Shown here piece by piece: positions 56,603 through 64,000 of a stretch of 64,000 bases of DNA. Where the stretch lies: assembly GCF_009711975.1 (NCBI RefSeq), contig NZ_VIKW01000007.1, forward strand, positions 117,726 to 181,725, in the 5' to 3' direction. Below the pieces are notes generated by a model. That model was not told where the DNA came from, searched no databases, and was given only the letters and a program-made list of their open reading frames with translations. This DNA comes from Anabaena sp. UHCC 0204 (GTDB lineage Bacteria > Cyanobacteriota > Cyanobacteriia > Cyanobacteriales > Nostocaceae). The stretch's first letter is position 1. The number at the start of each line of letters is the position of its first letter. Made by a program: the position numbers and the translations under genes.

Positions 56603-58411
56603 ATGACTTCTTCTTTACCAGAAAATTATAAAGCTAATATTCTAATTGTAGATGATATTCCCGATAATTTGCGGGTATTATCTAGTACATTAAACAACCA
56701 AGGCTATAAAGTTCGTAGCGTCACTAATGGTGCAATGGCTTTAAGAGTTGCACATTCGGCTCATCCTGATCTGATTTTATTAGATATTAAAATGCCAGAT
56801 ATGGATGGTTATGAAGTGTGTGAAAAACTTAAATCTGATTCCCAAACAAGTGATATTCCTGTAATTTTTCTGAGTGCTTTAGATGAAGCTTTGGATAAAG
56901 TTAAAGCCTTTGCAGTTGGAGGAGTTGATTATATTACTAAACCCTTTCAATTTGAGGAAGTTTTAGCCCGAATTGATAATCAATTACAAATTCAATTAGC
57001 CAAAGCGGAAATTAAAAAACTCAATGAAGAATTAGAATTGCGAGTTATTCAACGCACAACCCAATTAGAAAAGGAAATTTCTGAACGCCAAAAAGTGCAA
57101 GAAAAATTGATGCAAATGGCTTTACATGATCCTTTGACAGAATTACCTAATCGGACTTGGTTGATGAAGCGATTAGAACAAATTGTCAATGCGGCTCAAC
57201 AATATCCATCTTATCTGTTTGCTGTCTTATTTTTAGATTGCGATCGCTTTAAAGTTATTAATGATTCATTAGGCCATTTAGTTGGTGATCAATTACTAAT
57301 TTCCATCTCCCGTCGCTTAGAATCTTGTTTAAAACCTGGTAACACAGTATCTCGCTTTGGGGGAGATGAATTTGTGATTCTTTTAGAAAATATTAGTTCT
57401 CCTGAAGATGCTATTTCTGTCGCTAAAACTATTCATCAGGATCTGATTCCTCCTTTTCATCTCGATGAACATGAGGTTTTTACTAATGTGAGTATAGGAA
57501 TTGTGATTGGTAATAGTAATTATCATTATCCCTCCCATTTATTACGAGATGCAGACATAGCTTTATATGAATCTAAAGCTCATGGTAGGGGTAATTACCG
57601 GATTTTTAATGAACAAATGTATGCTCAAGCTTGCACAAGGTTAACATTAGAAAATGATTTAAGACGAGCTATTGAAAAAGAAGAATTTATTATTTATTAT
57701 CAACCCATAATTAACTTAGAAACAGGCAAAATATCAGGGTTTGAATCATTAATTAGATGGCAACATCCCCAACGCGGCTTAGTTTTACCAGATGAATTTA
57801 TTCCCATTGCCGAAGAAACAGGATTAATTTTACAAATTGATTTATGGGTATTTAAAAAAGCTTGTCAACAAATTCTTGATTGGCAACGGAAATTTAATTA
57901 TCCTTTTACTCTCAATATTAATTTATCTCCTGTACATTTTTCTCAACCTCATTTGATCAAAAAAATTGATAAAATTTTACAAAATACTAAATTAGAAAGT
58001 AATTGTCTCAAAATAGAAATTACAGAAAATGTGATTATTGAACATGATCTTTCTGCTCAGACTATTTTTAAAGAATTAAAGCACCGAAAAATTAAAGTAT
58101 GTATTGATGATTTTGGTACAGGATATTCTTCTTTAAGTTATTTATATCGGTTTCCTGTGGATGTTTTAAAAATTGATCGTTCTTTTATCAGTCAAATGCA
58201 AGAAAATGGAGATAAAATAGAATTAGTCCAAGCAATTCTTACCCTAGCAGATCAATTGAAAATAGAGGTAGTAGCCGAAGGTGTAGAAACTTCCTATCAA
58301 CTACAATTTTTAAGAAATCTAGACTGCGGTTTTGGACAGGGTTATTTTTTTGCTAAACCTTTAGAAGCTAAATTAGTTGAGAATTTTCTTTCTCAATCTC
58401 AGCAATGGTAA
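56603..58411 (+). CDS. Receiver-GGDEF-EAL protein
   Basis: A 602-residue c-di-GMP enzyme. The receiver domain (1-125) has DD in LIVDDIPDN and Asp61 in LLDIKMPDMDG. After a coiled coil comes a diguanylate cyclase with an intact active site, RFGGDEFVIL (GGDEF at 253-257). The phosphodiesterase domain has ESLIRW at 381-386 (EAL variant), EITENVI and IDDFGTGYSSL, so most metal ligands are kept. It is likely phosphorylated by the histidine kinase or receiver relay of the preceding gene, 2 bases upstream. Net activity (making or breaking c-di-GMP) cannot be told. Confidence 0.9.
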   Translation: MTSSLPENYKANILIVDDIPDNLRVLSSTLNNQGYKVRSVTNGAMALRVAHSAHPDLILLDIKMPDMDGYEVCEKLKSDSQTSDIPVIFLSALDEALDKVKAFAVGGVDYITKPFQFEEVLARIDNQLQIQLAKAEIKKLNEELELRVIQRTTQLEKEISERQKVQEKLMQMALHDPLTELPNRTWLMKRLEQIVNAAQQYPSYLFAVLFLDCDRFKVINDSLGHLVGDQLLISISRRLESCLKPGNTVSRFGGDEFVILLENISSPEDAISVAKTIHQDLIPPFHLDEHEVFTNVSIGIVIGNSNYHYPSHLLRDADIALYESKAHGRGNYRIFNEQMYAQACTRLTLENDLRRAIEKEEFIIYYQPIINLETGKISGFESLIRWQHPQRGLVLPDEFIPIAEETGLILQIDLWVFKKACQQILDWQRKFNYPFTLNINLSPVHFSQPHLIKKIDKILQNTKLESNCLKIEITENVIIEHDLSAQTIFKELKHRKIKVCIDDFGTGYSSLSYLYRFPVDVLKIDRSFISQMQENGDKIELVQAILTLADQLKIEVVAEGVETSYQLQFLRNLDCGFGQGYFFAKPLEAKLVENFLSQSQQW

Positions 58412-58452
58412 AAATTCCGAAAGAAGAAATCAGAAAATACATCTCCAAAAAA

Positions 58453-58480
58453 ATAGAGACGTTCCATGGAACGTCTCTAC
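58453..58480. terminator. Dispersed palindrome at a convergent gene end
   Basis: TAGAGACGTTCC followed by its complement GGAACGTCTCTA around a central CATGG. It is almost identical to 63699-63726 and related to 20391-20417. It lies between the convergent GGDEF-EAL and DUF1361 genes and could stop transcription both ways. Confidence 0.7.
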
Positions 58481-58503
58481 TAAACCTCTTAAATATGATG
58501 CAA

Positions 58504-59160
58504 TTAGCCAATATTGTGAATATGGTGATCATTGAATTGTGAATTAACACCCTGATTAACAAAACTCAAAGTAACTCGTTTCATAAACCAATGCAAACCC
58601 CAAAGAATTATAAAAGTGAGCGTAATAATTATCAAGGGTTGTTTACCAAGAATTTCCTCCACACCTTTAGTTAATATGGCATCTGGTTGAGTAATAAAAT
58701 CCCAACTATTAAATCGCAAAAATCTTCCCCAGTAAATACCGATCGCACAAAGCGCATGAGTTATTAATTCAACAGCAAAAATCCATTTACTTTTGCCAAT
58801 GCGGTGTAAGTAGTAACCCAAATTTATCAGTGATATAACATAAGCTTCAAATCCGCCAAAAATGACTACAAGATAAATAGGAATTAATACTAATGTAATT
58901 ACCCAGACTGACTGAACTCGGCGAATATCATCTATCAAGTGAATAACATCAGTTAATAAATAAGGTGCATTGGGTAAAAAAGCATAGAAACTCAGAAATC
59001 CTAGCCACCAAACCCAAGAACCTCCGCGTTTACTACGAAATAGCCAAACACTCAAAGCTAAAGGGATAAAAGCTAGAAATAAATTCCAAGTCATCCACCG
59101 CATATTAATTTGTAACACCTGAAAAACTGTTGTCATTAATTCAATCATGTCTGCTTTCAT
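58504..59160 (-). CDS. DUF1361-type membrane protein
   Basis: A 218-residue polytopic membrane protein with six or so hydrophobic helices: MTWNLFLAFIPLALSVWLF, WWLGFLSFYAFLPNAPYLLTD, VWVITLVLIPIYLVVIFGGF and more. The FLPNAPYLLTDVIHL motif is typical of the DUF1361 family, whose function is unknown. ATG at 59160; further Met residues (5, 9) follow. The upstream region is repeat-filled, with no promoter recognised. Confidence 0.75.
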   Translation of the reverse strand: MKADMIELMTTVFQVLQINMRWMTWNLFLAFIPLALSVWLFRSKRGGSWVWWLGFLSFYAFLPNAPYLLTDVIHLIDDIRRVQSVWVITLVLIPIYLVVIFGGFEAYVISLINLGYYLHRIGKSKWIFAVELITHALCAIGIYWGRFLRFNSWDFITQPDAILTKGVEEILGKQPLIIITLTFIILWGLHWFMKRVTLSFVNQGVNSQFNDHHIHNIG

Positions 59161-59566
59161 GGAATATAATTGTGATTTTTTGTGTAGAGGTTAATTTTAA
59201 ACAAATCATTTTTGTAGAAGTTGACATAGAGACTGTCAATCCTGTTCCCTGTTATAAATACATAAGGTTTTGTGGAATTTCCGAATGAGGGCTGGGAGAA
59301 GGTGACAGGTGACAGGTGACAGGTGACAGGTGACAGGTGACAGATAAGAAAGAAGAAGAAGAAGAAGAAGAAGAAGAAGAAGGAAGGGGGCAATTAAAAA
59401 TAAACGCACCTTGCCAAAAAAGCCAAAGTGCGATCGCCAAGGTAACTGTAGGAATCGCTATTGAGTCCGCGAAGGCGGACTTTGATTGTGTAGCCGCGTA
59501 CCCTTCGGGAAGCAAGCTACGCGTTAGCGTGCCGGAGGCATCTTTCTAATCGCCAAAATTTAGCTT
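59161..59566. other. Repeat-filled intergenic region
   Basis: No gene. It holds six perfect GGTGACA heptads (59301-59342), a GAA microsatellite (about 59348-59382), an 18-base palindrome AGTCCGC-GAAG-GCGGACT (59464-59481) and a GTAGCCGCG...GCTACGCG type repeat (59490-59541), all of Nostoc-style repeat families. Confidence 0.8.
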
Positions 59567-60076
59567 TTAAATATCAATCTCACTCAATTCACGAGTGATA
59601 TAGTCAAAAGGCTCATCCACAAAAGCAGTATCAGCAATCCCAGCGGCTGCTACTTGCTCCTTGACAAGACCCTTCATAATTTGGATACCCTGAACAGTTG
59701 AACCAATGGGTACACCCAAAGAATTGTAAGTTTCCCGTAACCCTTGTAATACCCGCTCATCAAGTACATTCATATTACCAGCTACTAGGGCATAGGTAGC
59801 GTAACGGAGGTAATAGTCCATATCCCGTAAACAAGCGGCAAAGCGACGAGTTGTATAAGCATTACCACCAGGACGAATCAATTCTGGTAATTCTTCAAAT
59901 AACTTTGCACCAGCTTGTTTCACAATTGCGGCTGCATTGGAATTAATCGCTGCTGCGGCTTGGACTCTAGCTGTTCCACTATCAAAGTAGGACTTGAGGC
60001 TATCAATGGCATTCCGGTCAAAATAACGCCCGGTTAAGTCATAATTCTTAATTAAAGTTGTAACGGCATCACGCAT
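59567..60076 (-). CDS. apcF: Allophycocyanin beta-18 core subunit ApcF
   Basis: A 169-residue phycobiliprotein of the phycobilisome core. The chromophore-binding Cys lies in RRFAACLRDMDYYLRYATYAL, and the sequence (MRDAVTTLIKNYDLTGRYFD) matches the beta-like ApcF rather than ApcB. ATG 60076 has GGGAG nine bases upstream; an upstream ATG would add MGEKR, encoded by the ribosome-binding region itself, and is rejected. ApcF pairs with the ApcE core-membrane linker domain in energy transfer to photosystem II. Monocistronic here. Confidence 0.92.
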   Translation of the reverse strand: MRDAVTTLIKNYDLTGRYFDRNAIDSLKSYFDSGTARVQAAAAINSNAAAIVKQAGAKLFEELPELIRPGGNAYTTRRFAACLRDMDYYLRYATYALVAGNMNVLDERVLQGLRETYNSLGVPIGSTVQGIQIMKGLVKEQVAAAGIADTAFVDEPFDYITRELSEIDI

Positions 60077-60299
60077 TCTTTTTTCTCCCAATTATTAGCT
60101 ATCTATGGTTTGATATTAATTTGGCTGCAATCAAGCACCAATAAAATTCCGTGCCAATTCACATAAAATAGATTCGGCACAAAAACTATCCATCTGCTAT
60201 CTAAGGATTTTATGCCAAAGTTGACCCATGATGATGAACTTTCTAGTTTTGTACAGATTACGAAAGAAAGGTTAACATAACCTGTAATCCAGATCATCT

Positions 60300-60342
60300 G
60301 TAACAAACACTACAAAATCATGTCAAGTTAACTATTTACGAT
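60300..60342 (+). promoter_or_regulatory. NtcA-activated promoter of glnA
   Basis: GTAACAAACACTAC (60300-60313) is a perfect GTA-N8-TAC NtcA box. TACGAT (60337-60342) is a TAN3T -10 box 23 bases after it, the standard NtcA class II spacing. It predicts activation under nitrogen limitation and a leader of about 100 bases before glnA. Confidence 0.85.
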
Positions 60343-60448
60343 ATTCCAGGTGGTGTGTGACAACTTGGATTAGCGTAACAGGGTGAGGATGCTTGGACAG
60401 ACTCTGGCTTTATATTAGGTAATCGGCTACATCAGGAGTAAAGTAAAA

Positions 60449-61864
60449 ATGACAACCCCAAAAGAAATCTTGAAGATGATTCAAGACAAAAACATTCAGA
60501 TGATTGATCTGAAATTCATTGATACACCTGGAACTTGGCAGCATTTGACCATGTACCAGGATCAAATTGATGAAAGTTCATTCTCTGATGGTGTACCTTT
60601 CGACGGTTCTAGTATTCGGGGTTGGAAAGGTATCGAAGAATCTGACATGACAATGGTACTCGATCCCAACACCGCTTGGATTGACCCATTCATGAAAGAG
60701 CCAACTCTAAGTATCATTTGTAGTATTAAAGAACCCCGCACAGGCGAATGGTATAACCGTTGCCCCCGCGTTATTGCCCAAAAAGCAATTGACTATCTAA
60801 CTTCCACCGGACTTGGTGACACTGCTTTCTTTGGTCCTGAAGCTGAATTCTTCATCTTTGATGATGTTCGTTATGACCAAACCGCCAACTCCGGTTACTA
60901 CTATGTAGACTCCGTAGAAGGTCGTTGGAATACTGGTAGAGAAGAAGGTCCTAACCTGGGCTACAAAACCCGCTTCAAAGAAGGTTACTTCCCAGTTCCA
61001 CCAACTGACAGCTTTCAAGATATGCGGACAGAAATGTTGCTAACAATGAAAGACTGTGGCGTACCTATTGAAAAGCAACACCATGAAGTTGCGACAGGTG
61101 GTCAGTGCGAACTTGGTTTCCGTTTTGGTAAGTTAATTGAAGCTGCTGATTGGCTGATGACTTACAAATATGTAATCAAGAACGTTGCTAGAAAATACGG
61201 CAAAACCGTCACCTTCATGCCAAAACCAATTTTTGGCGATAACGGTTCTGGTATGCACTGTCACCAATCTATCTGGAAAGGTGGTCAGCCTCTGTTTGCT
61301 GGTGATAAATATGCTGGTATGAGCGAAATGGGGCTTTACTACATTGGTGGTATTCTCAAACACGCTCCTGCATTGTTGGCAATTACCAACCCCACCACAA
61401 ATTCTTACAAGCGTCTAGTACCTGGTTATGAAGCACCTGTAAACTTGGCTTATTCCCAAGGTAATCGTTCTGCTTCTGTGCGGATTCCTCTTTCTGGAGA
61501 CAACCCCAAAGCCAAGCGTTTAGAATTCCGTTGTCCTGATGCTACTTCTAACCCTTACTTAGCCTTTGCGGCGATGCTTTGCGCTGGTATTGATGGTATC
61601 AAAAACAAAATTCATCCTGGTGAACCCTTAGATAAAAATATCTATGAACTTTCTCCAGATGAATTAGCTAAGATTCCTTCTACTCCTGGTTCTTTAGAAT
61701 TGGCTTTGGAAGCACTAGACAATGATCACGCTTTCTTAACTGAAAGTGGTGTATTCTCTGAAGACTTTATCCAAAACTGGATTGACTACAAGGTTGCTAA
61801 CGAAGTTAAGCAAATGCAGTTGCGTCCACATCCTTATGAATTCTTCCTATATTACGATTGCTAA
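60449..61864 (+). CDS. glnA: Glutamine synthetase type I
   Basis: A 471-residue glutamine synthetase condensing ammonium with glutamate, the entry point of nitrogen assimilation and of fixed nitrogen in heterocysts. Signature motifs: FDGSSIRGW (beta-grasp), [13 protein letters not shown] and GSGMHCHQS (metal and ATP ligands), and [17 protein letters not shown] (glutamate flap region). AGGAG precedes the ATG. It is convergent with gifA, whose product inhibits it; an NtcA promoter lies upstream and a strong terminator downstream. Confidence 0.97.
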   Translation: MTTPKEILKMIQDKNIQMIDLKFIDTPGTWQHLTMYQDQIDESSFSDGVPFDGSSIRGWKGIEESDMTMVLDPNTAWIDPFMKEPTLSIICSIKEPRTGEWYNRCPRVIAQKAIDYLTSTGLGDTAFFGPEAEFFIFDDVRYDQTANSGYYYVDSVEGRWNTGREEGPNLGYKTRFKEGYFPVPPTDSFQDMRTEMLLTMKDCGVPIEKQHHEVATGGQCELGFRFGKLIEAADWLMTYKYVIKNVARKYGKTVTFMPKPIFGDNGSGMHCHQSIWKGGQPLFAGDKYAGMSEMGLYYIGGILKHAPALLAITNPTTNSYKRLVPGYEAPVNLAYSQGNRSASVRIPLSGDNPKAKRLEFRCPDATSNPYLAFAAMLCAGIDGIKNKIHPGEPLDKNIYELSPDELAKIPSTPGSLELALEALDNDHAFLTESGVFSEDFIQNWIDYKVANEVKQMQLRPHPYEFFLYYDC

Positions 61865-61894
61865 TTGCAATAAGTAGTAAAAGTAGTAATTTTT

Positions 61895-61922
61895 AAGCCA
61901 CCTAAAGAAGGTGGCTTTTTTT
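61895..61922. terminator. Rho-independent terminator of glnA
   Basis: AAGCCACCT-AAAGA-AGGTGGCTT followed by a T-run. It stops glnA transcription just before the convergent gifA end; the A-run on its other side lets it serve gifA as well. Confidence 0.9.
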
Positions 61923-61927
61923 ATGAT

Positions 61928-62128
61928 TCAACTCATAGCCGCTTGGCTACGTCCATAAAGTGCTTGAGTCGTAGAATCTATTTTGCCTTGAATGGGATTC
62001 CAGTAGTGAGATAGTTCTTCATGGAGTCCAAGTTTTTGTGCAGTCCGCATCAACATGGATTGCTGACGATTCTTAACTTGTTGATGTTGACGTACCATTA
62101 ATTGACGAGATTTTTCTTGAATAGACAT
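61928..62128 (-). CDS. gifA: Glutamine synthetase inactivating factor IF7 (GifA)
   Basis: A 66-residue basic, helix-prone protein (QQVKNRQQSMLMRTAQKL; EELSHYWNPIQGKI) of the GifA/GifB family that binds glutamine synthetase and blocks it when ammonium is plentiful. Family arginines are present (RQHQQVKNR, LMR). In Anabaena PCC 7120 gifA likewise lies next to glnA in the opposite direction. GAGGGTGGTG precedes the ATG. An NtcA box lies 80-95 bases upstream of the start, in keeping with repression by NtcA. Confidence 0.88.
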   Translation of the reverse strand: MSIQEKSRQLMVRQHQQVKNRQQSMLMRTAQKLGLHEELSHYWNPIQGKIDSTTQALYGRSQAAMS

Positions 62129-62209
62129 AACACCACCCTCTTTTGTGTTTATTAATTTACTGATAGATAATTGATTTATCCTTTCATATATAGACTAACA
62201 GAAAATTCT

Positions 62210-62223
62210 GTAGCGTAAACTAC
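62210..62223 (-). promoter_or_regulatory. NtcA box upstream of gifA
   Basis: Plus-strand GTAGCGTAAACTAC is a perfect GTA-N8-TAC palindrome 82 bases before the gifA ATG. NtcA represses gif genes in characterised cyanobacteria, so this box is probably an operator. TATA-rich sequence lies between it and the gene. Confidence 0.75.
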
Positions 62224-62258
62224 AAAATGAAAATTTGATATAAAAGTTTACAAAATTG

Positions 62259-62337
62259 GTCAGTTGTCCTTTGTCAGTTGTCCTTTGTCAGTTGTCCTTT
62301 GTCAGTTGTCCTTTGTCAGTTGTCCTTTGTCAGTTGT
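62259..62337. repeat. 14-bp tandem repeat (GTCAGTTGTCCTTT)
   Basis: Five perfect copies of GTCAGTTGTCCTTT plus a 9-base partial copy. Non-coding; it may be a doubled heptad of the same slippage type as CCTGTCA tracts. Confidence 0.95.
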
Positions 62338-62348
62338 TAAGAAGTTTT

Positions 62349-62471
62349 TCCTGCTCCTCTGCTCCCCTGCTCCCCTGCTCCCCCTCTCCCCTGCTCCCCC
62401 TCTCCCCTGCTCCCCTGCTCCCCCTCTCCCCTGCTCCCCTGCTCCCCCTCTCCCCTGCTCCCCTGCTCCCC
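62349..62471. repeat. CTGCTCCC/CTCTCCCC pyrimidine repeat
   Basis: Irregular tandem CTGCTCCCC, CTGCTCCCCCT and CTCCC units giving about 120 bases of almost pure pyrimidine on the plus strand, ending at the stop codon of the zinc dehydrogenase. Confidence 0.9.
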
Positions 62472-63518
62472 CTATGGATAGATTAAAATCTTATAAGTTT
62501 CCGGTGTGGGGGCGATCGCTTGGTCTACAGCTTGTGATAAATCTTGTAAAGGATAGCGATCGCTAATTAAGGCTTTCACATCAATGCGGCGATTAAAAAC
62601 TATGTCCGCAGAGAGGCTTTGCAGGCGGTAGGATGAGCTATAACTGCCCATTAAATCTATTTCCCGACGGTAGAGAATATTCGGGTTAATGGGGATTGTT
62701 AACTCGTCAGGGAACTCCGCGAAGAAAAGGATTTTTCCCCCTTTGCGTGTACAGTCTAAAGCTTGGAAAAATGCTTTATCACTGGGTACAGCTAACAAAG
62801 TCACATCTACACCCATTCCCCCAGTTAAAGCTTGAATTTTGGCTGGTAGATCAGGATCTCTCGCATCAAAAGCTGCTTCTGCACCTACACTTAAAGCCTT
62901 TTCGATTCTAGATGGTAAAAGGTCAGTAGCGATCGCGATCGCACCAAAAGACTTCACCAACATCATAAACATTAACCCAATTGGACCCGCACCAGTTACT
63001 AACACAGTTTGTCCGGGAGCAATTTGAGCTTTTTTAACTGCTTTTAAACAGCAATTAGTCGGTTCAACGAAACTTGCCTCTTCAAAACTAATATCATCAG
63101 GAATGGGAATTAAGCCACCATTCTCGACAATGTGTCCTGGAACTTTCACATACTCAGCAAAACCGCCGCCACTGGCGTTAAAACCTGCGGTAGTGGAGAT
63201 ATTTTTATAAACATCACACATGGAAAAATTATCATTCAAGCAATAGGCGCAACGCATACATGGAATATGGTGCATCACTGCTACCCGTTGTCCTATTTGC
63301 CACCCTTGCACCTGTGAACCTACAGCCGCAATAGTTCCAGCGGTTTCATGTCCAAATATACGTGGCGGTTCATATAAAGGATATCGAATCTTTTTAATAT
63401 CTGACTGACACAAACCCACAACCCGCACCTGTACCAGCACTTCATCTGCTTCTAGACTGGGAACTGGTATTTCCTCGTAGGATAATTGATTTACGCCTCT
63501 AAATACTTGTGCTTTCAC
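62472..63518 (-). CDS. Zinc-dependent medium-chain alcohol dehydrogenase
   Basis: A 348-residue MDR-family enzyme. Catalytic-zinc motif GHETAG; four structural-zinc cysteines in CMRCAYCLNDNFSMC (about 98-112); NAD(P) loop VTGAGPIGLMF (about 170-180). The sequence resembles sorbitol/threonine dehydrogenase-type enzymes, but the substrate cannot be assigned. It starts with GTG at 63518. No operon partners; a pyrimidine-rich repeat touches its 3' end. Confidence 0.85.
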   Translation of the reverse strand: MKAQVFRGVNQLSYEEIPVPSLEADEVLVQVRVVGLCQSDIKKIRYPLYEPPRIFGHETAGTIAAVGSQVQGWQIGQRVAVMHHIPCMRCAYCLNDNFSMCDVYKNISTTAGFNASGGGFAEYVKVPGHIVENGGLIPIPDDISFEEASFVEPTNCCLKAVKKAQIAPGQTVLVTGAGPIGLMFMMLVKSFGAIAIATDLLPSRIEKALSVGAEAAFDARDPDLPAKIQALTGGMGVDVTLLAVPSDKAFFQALDCTRKGGKILFFAEFPDELTIPINPNILYRREIDLMGSYSSSYRLQSLSADIVFNRRIDVKALISDRYPLQDLSQAVDQAIAPTPETYKILIYP

Positions 63519-64000
63519 GTTGGTTTCTTATAATTCAACGTTATTAGATTTAACATTTTGTGGTTGAGGTTAGATTATAGATTTTGAGATTTTTGTCTTT
63601 ACCACCCTAAATTTTCAGTGATAATGTTGTTTTAACCTATGGGGCTTTGACTAATCCAATAGACATCAACAAATGGCATTTCCAGATTTTCTTGTCTTGT
63701 AGAGACGTTCCATGGAACGTCTCTACAGGGGTTACTGATACTCCACTGCATAAAAAATAGTATTTTTACCAGCCTCACAAAAACTTTATATATGGGTAGC
63801 AATTAAATTTACTACTTAATATGTTTAAAAGCCTTACACTATAAGTGTTTAACGCTACCCCCCCCCCCCGGAAAATAGTAGTTTTTTCTCTCAGTAAATT
63901 TTCTGTGAAGTTGCTAAAAAAGGCTTTACAGGCATGAGAAAGCCGTATTAGTATCAGTGGCATCGAAGGCAAGAAAAAAACTCGTTTTTCAGGCAATACC
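63519..64000. other. Intergenic end of the window with palindrome and poly-C
   Basis: No gene recognised. A perfect 28-base palindrome (GTAGAGACGTTCC-AT-GGAACGTCTCTAC centred on CCATGG) lies at 63699-63726 and a 12-C homopolymer at 63858-63869. Sequence after about 63900 could be the end of a mobile element or gene extending past the window, but it is too short to judge. Confidence 0.5.
63699..63726. repeat. Perfect 28-bp dispersed palindrome
   Basis: GTAGAGACGTTCC, AT centre, and exact complement. Same family as 58453-58480 and 20391-20417. Confidence 0.9.

Noticed and set aside
59157..59549. Frames with poly-Phe, poly-Ser or poly-Glu opposite or along the GAA tract
   Set aside because: Products of the GAA microsatellite and GGTGACA heptads in different frames.
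62256..62566. Overlapping repeat-rich frames (PLLPLSPAP type)
   Set aside because: Translations of the 14-bp and pyrimidine repeats, open only because the repeats lack stops.
63775..63996. 73-codon minus-strand frame at the window end
   Set aside because: Runs through the poly-C tract as poly-Gly, has no domain, and the true context is cut off by the window edge.

Overview
The window comes from a filamentous, heterocyst-forming cyanobacterium of the Nostocales (Anabaena/Nostoc/Dolichospermum-like). The evidence is a heterocyst glycolipid polyketide-synthase cluster, hetN and hetI homologues, phycobilisome (apcF) and chlorophyll (chlP) genes, CP12, the circadian output regulator rpaA, NtcA boxes at glnA and gifA, frequent GCGATCGC (HIP1) octamers, and intergenic spaces full of Nostoc-type short repeats. 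The DNA is AT-rich. The exact genus cannot be fixed from the sequence alone.

Layout. 1-2071: long AT-rich leader with a composite palindromic repeat and one possible 43-codon ORF. 2072-18363: hgl island, all on the plus strand: hglE, a KR/DH gene (hglF/hglG position), hglD, hglC, hglA, hglB and a hetN-like gene. Together they form a PfaA-D-like iterative synthase ending in a thioester reductase that makes the long-chain alcohol of the heterocyst glycolipid layer. 18460-20377: a yidD-like gene with a Cys-rich tail, then chlP. 20814-27356: a compact five-gene set of fatty acyl-AMP ligase, acyl-CoA dehydrogenase-like enzyme, acyl carrier protein, MBOAT and membrane-anchored SGNH-like protein. 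Its logic matches the dltABCD system, but with a fatty acid as the likely cargo. It is the best candidate here for an undescribed system. 27445-36483: NdbB-like quinone reductase, HTTM/DCC membrane protein, rpaA, alpha/beta hydrolase, hetI (the phosphopantetheinyl transferase that activates carrier proteins), BtuF-like protein and a CapK-like adenylating enzyme.

36615-42889: single-domain response regulator, two paralogous zinc-ribbon Ser/Thr kinases separated by a small tandem duplication, and pgi. 43013-49524: an accessory-like stretch with three toxin-antitoxin loci (RelE-like, HicAB, decayed PemK/MazF), two genes of a branched-chain amino-acid ABC transporter flanking a PD-(D/E)XK-like gene broken by a 25-bp hairpin insertion, a GTPase whose start codon abuts a heptanucleotide repeat, and CP12. 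49621-59160: tlyA, a 1999-residue kinase/ATPase/GAF/histidine-kinase/receiver protein with a REC-GGDEF-EAL gene 2 bp downstream, and a DUF1361-type membrane protein. 59567-63518: apcF, glnA with its NtcA promoter, gifA (glutamine synthetase inactivating factor) with its own NtcA box, and a zinc alcohol dehydrogenase.

Three things stand out. Short dispersed repeats have entered coding DNA: three tracts are translated inside hglE, one hairpin kills a gene, and one heptad tract forms a translation-initiation region. The hetN-like protein lacks the ERGSGR peptide tied to HetN pattern control. The Dlt-like acyl system lies between hetN and hetI, which I recall as neighbours in Anabaena PCC 7120. 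No rRNA, tRNA, CRISPR array, intact insertion sequence or prophage was recognised.
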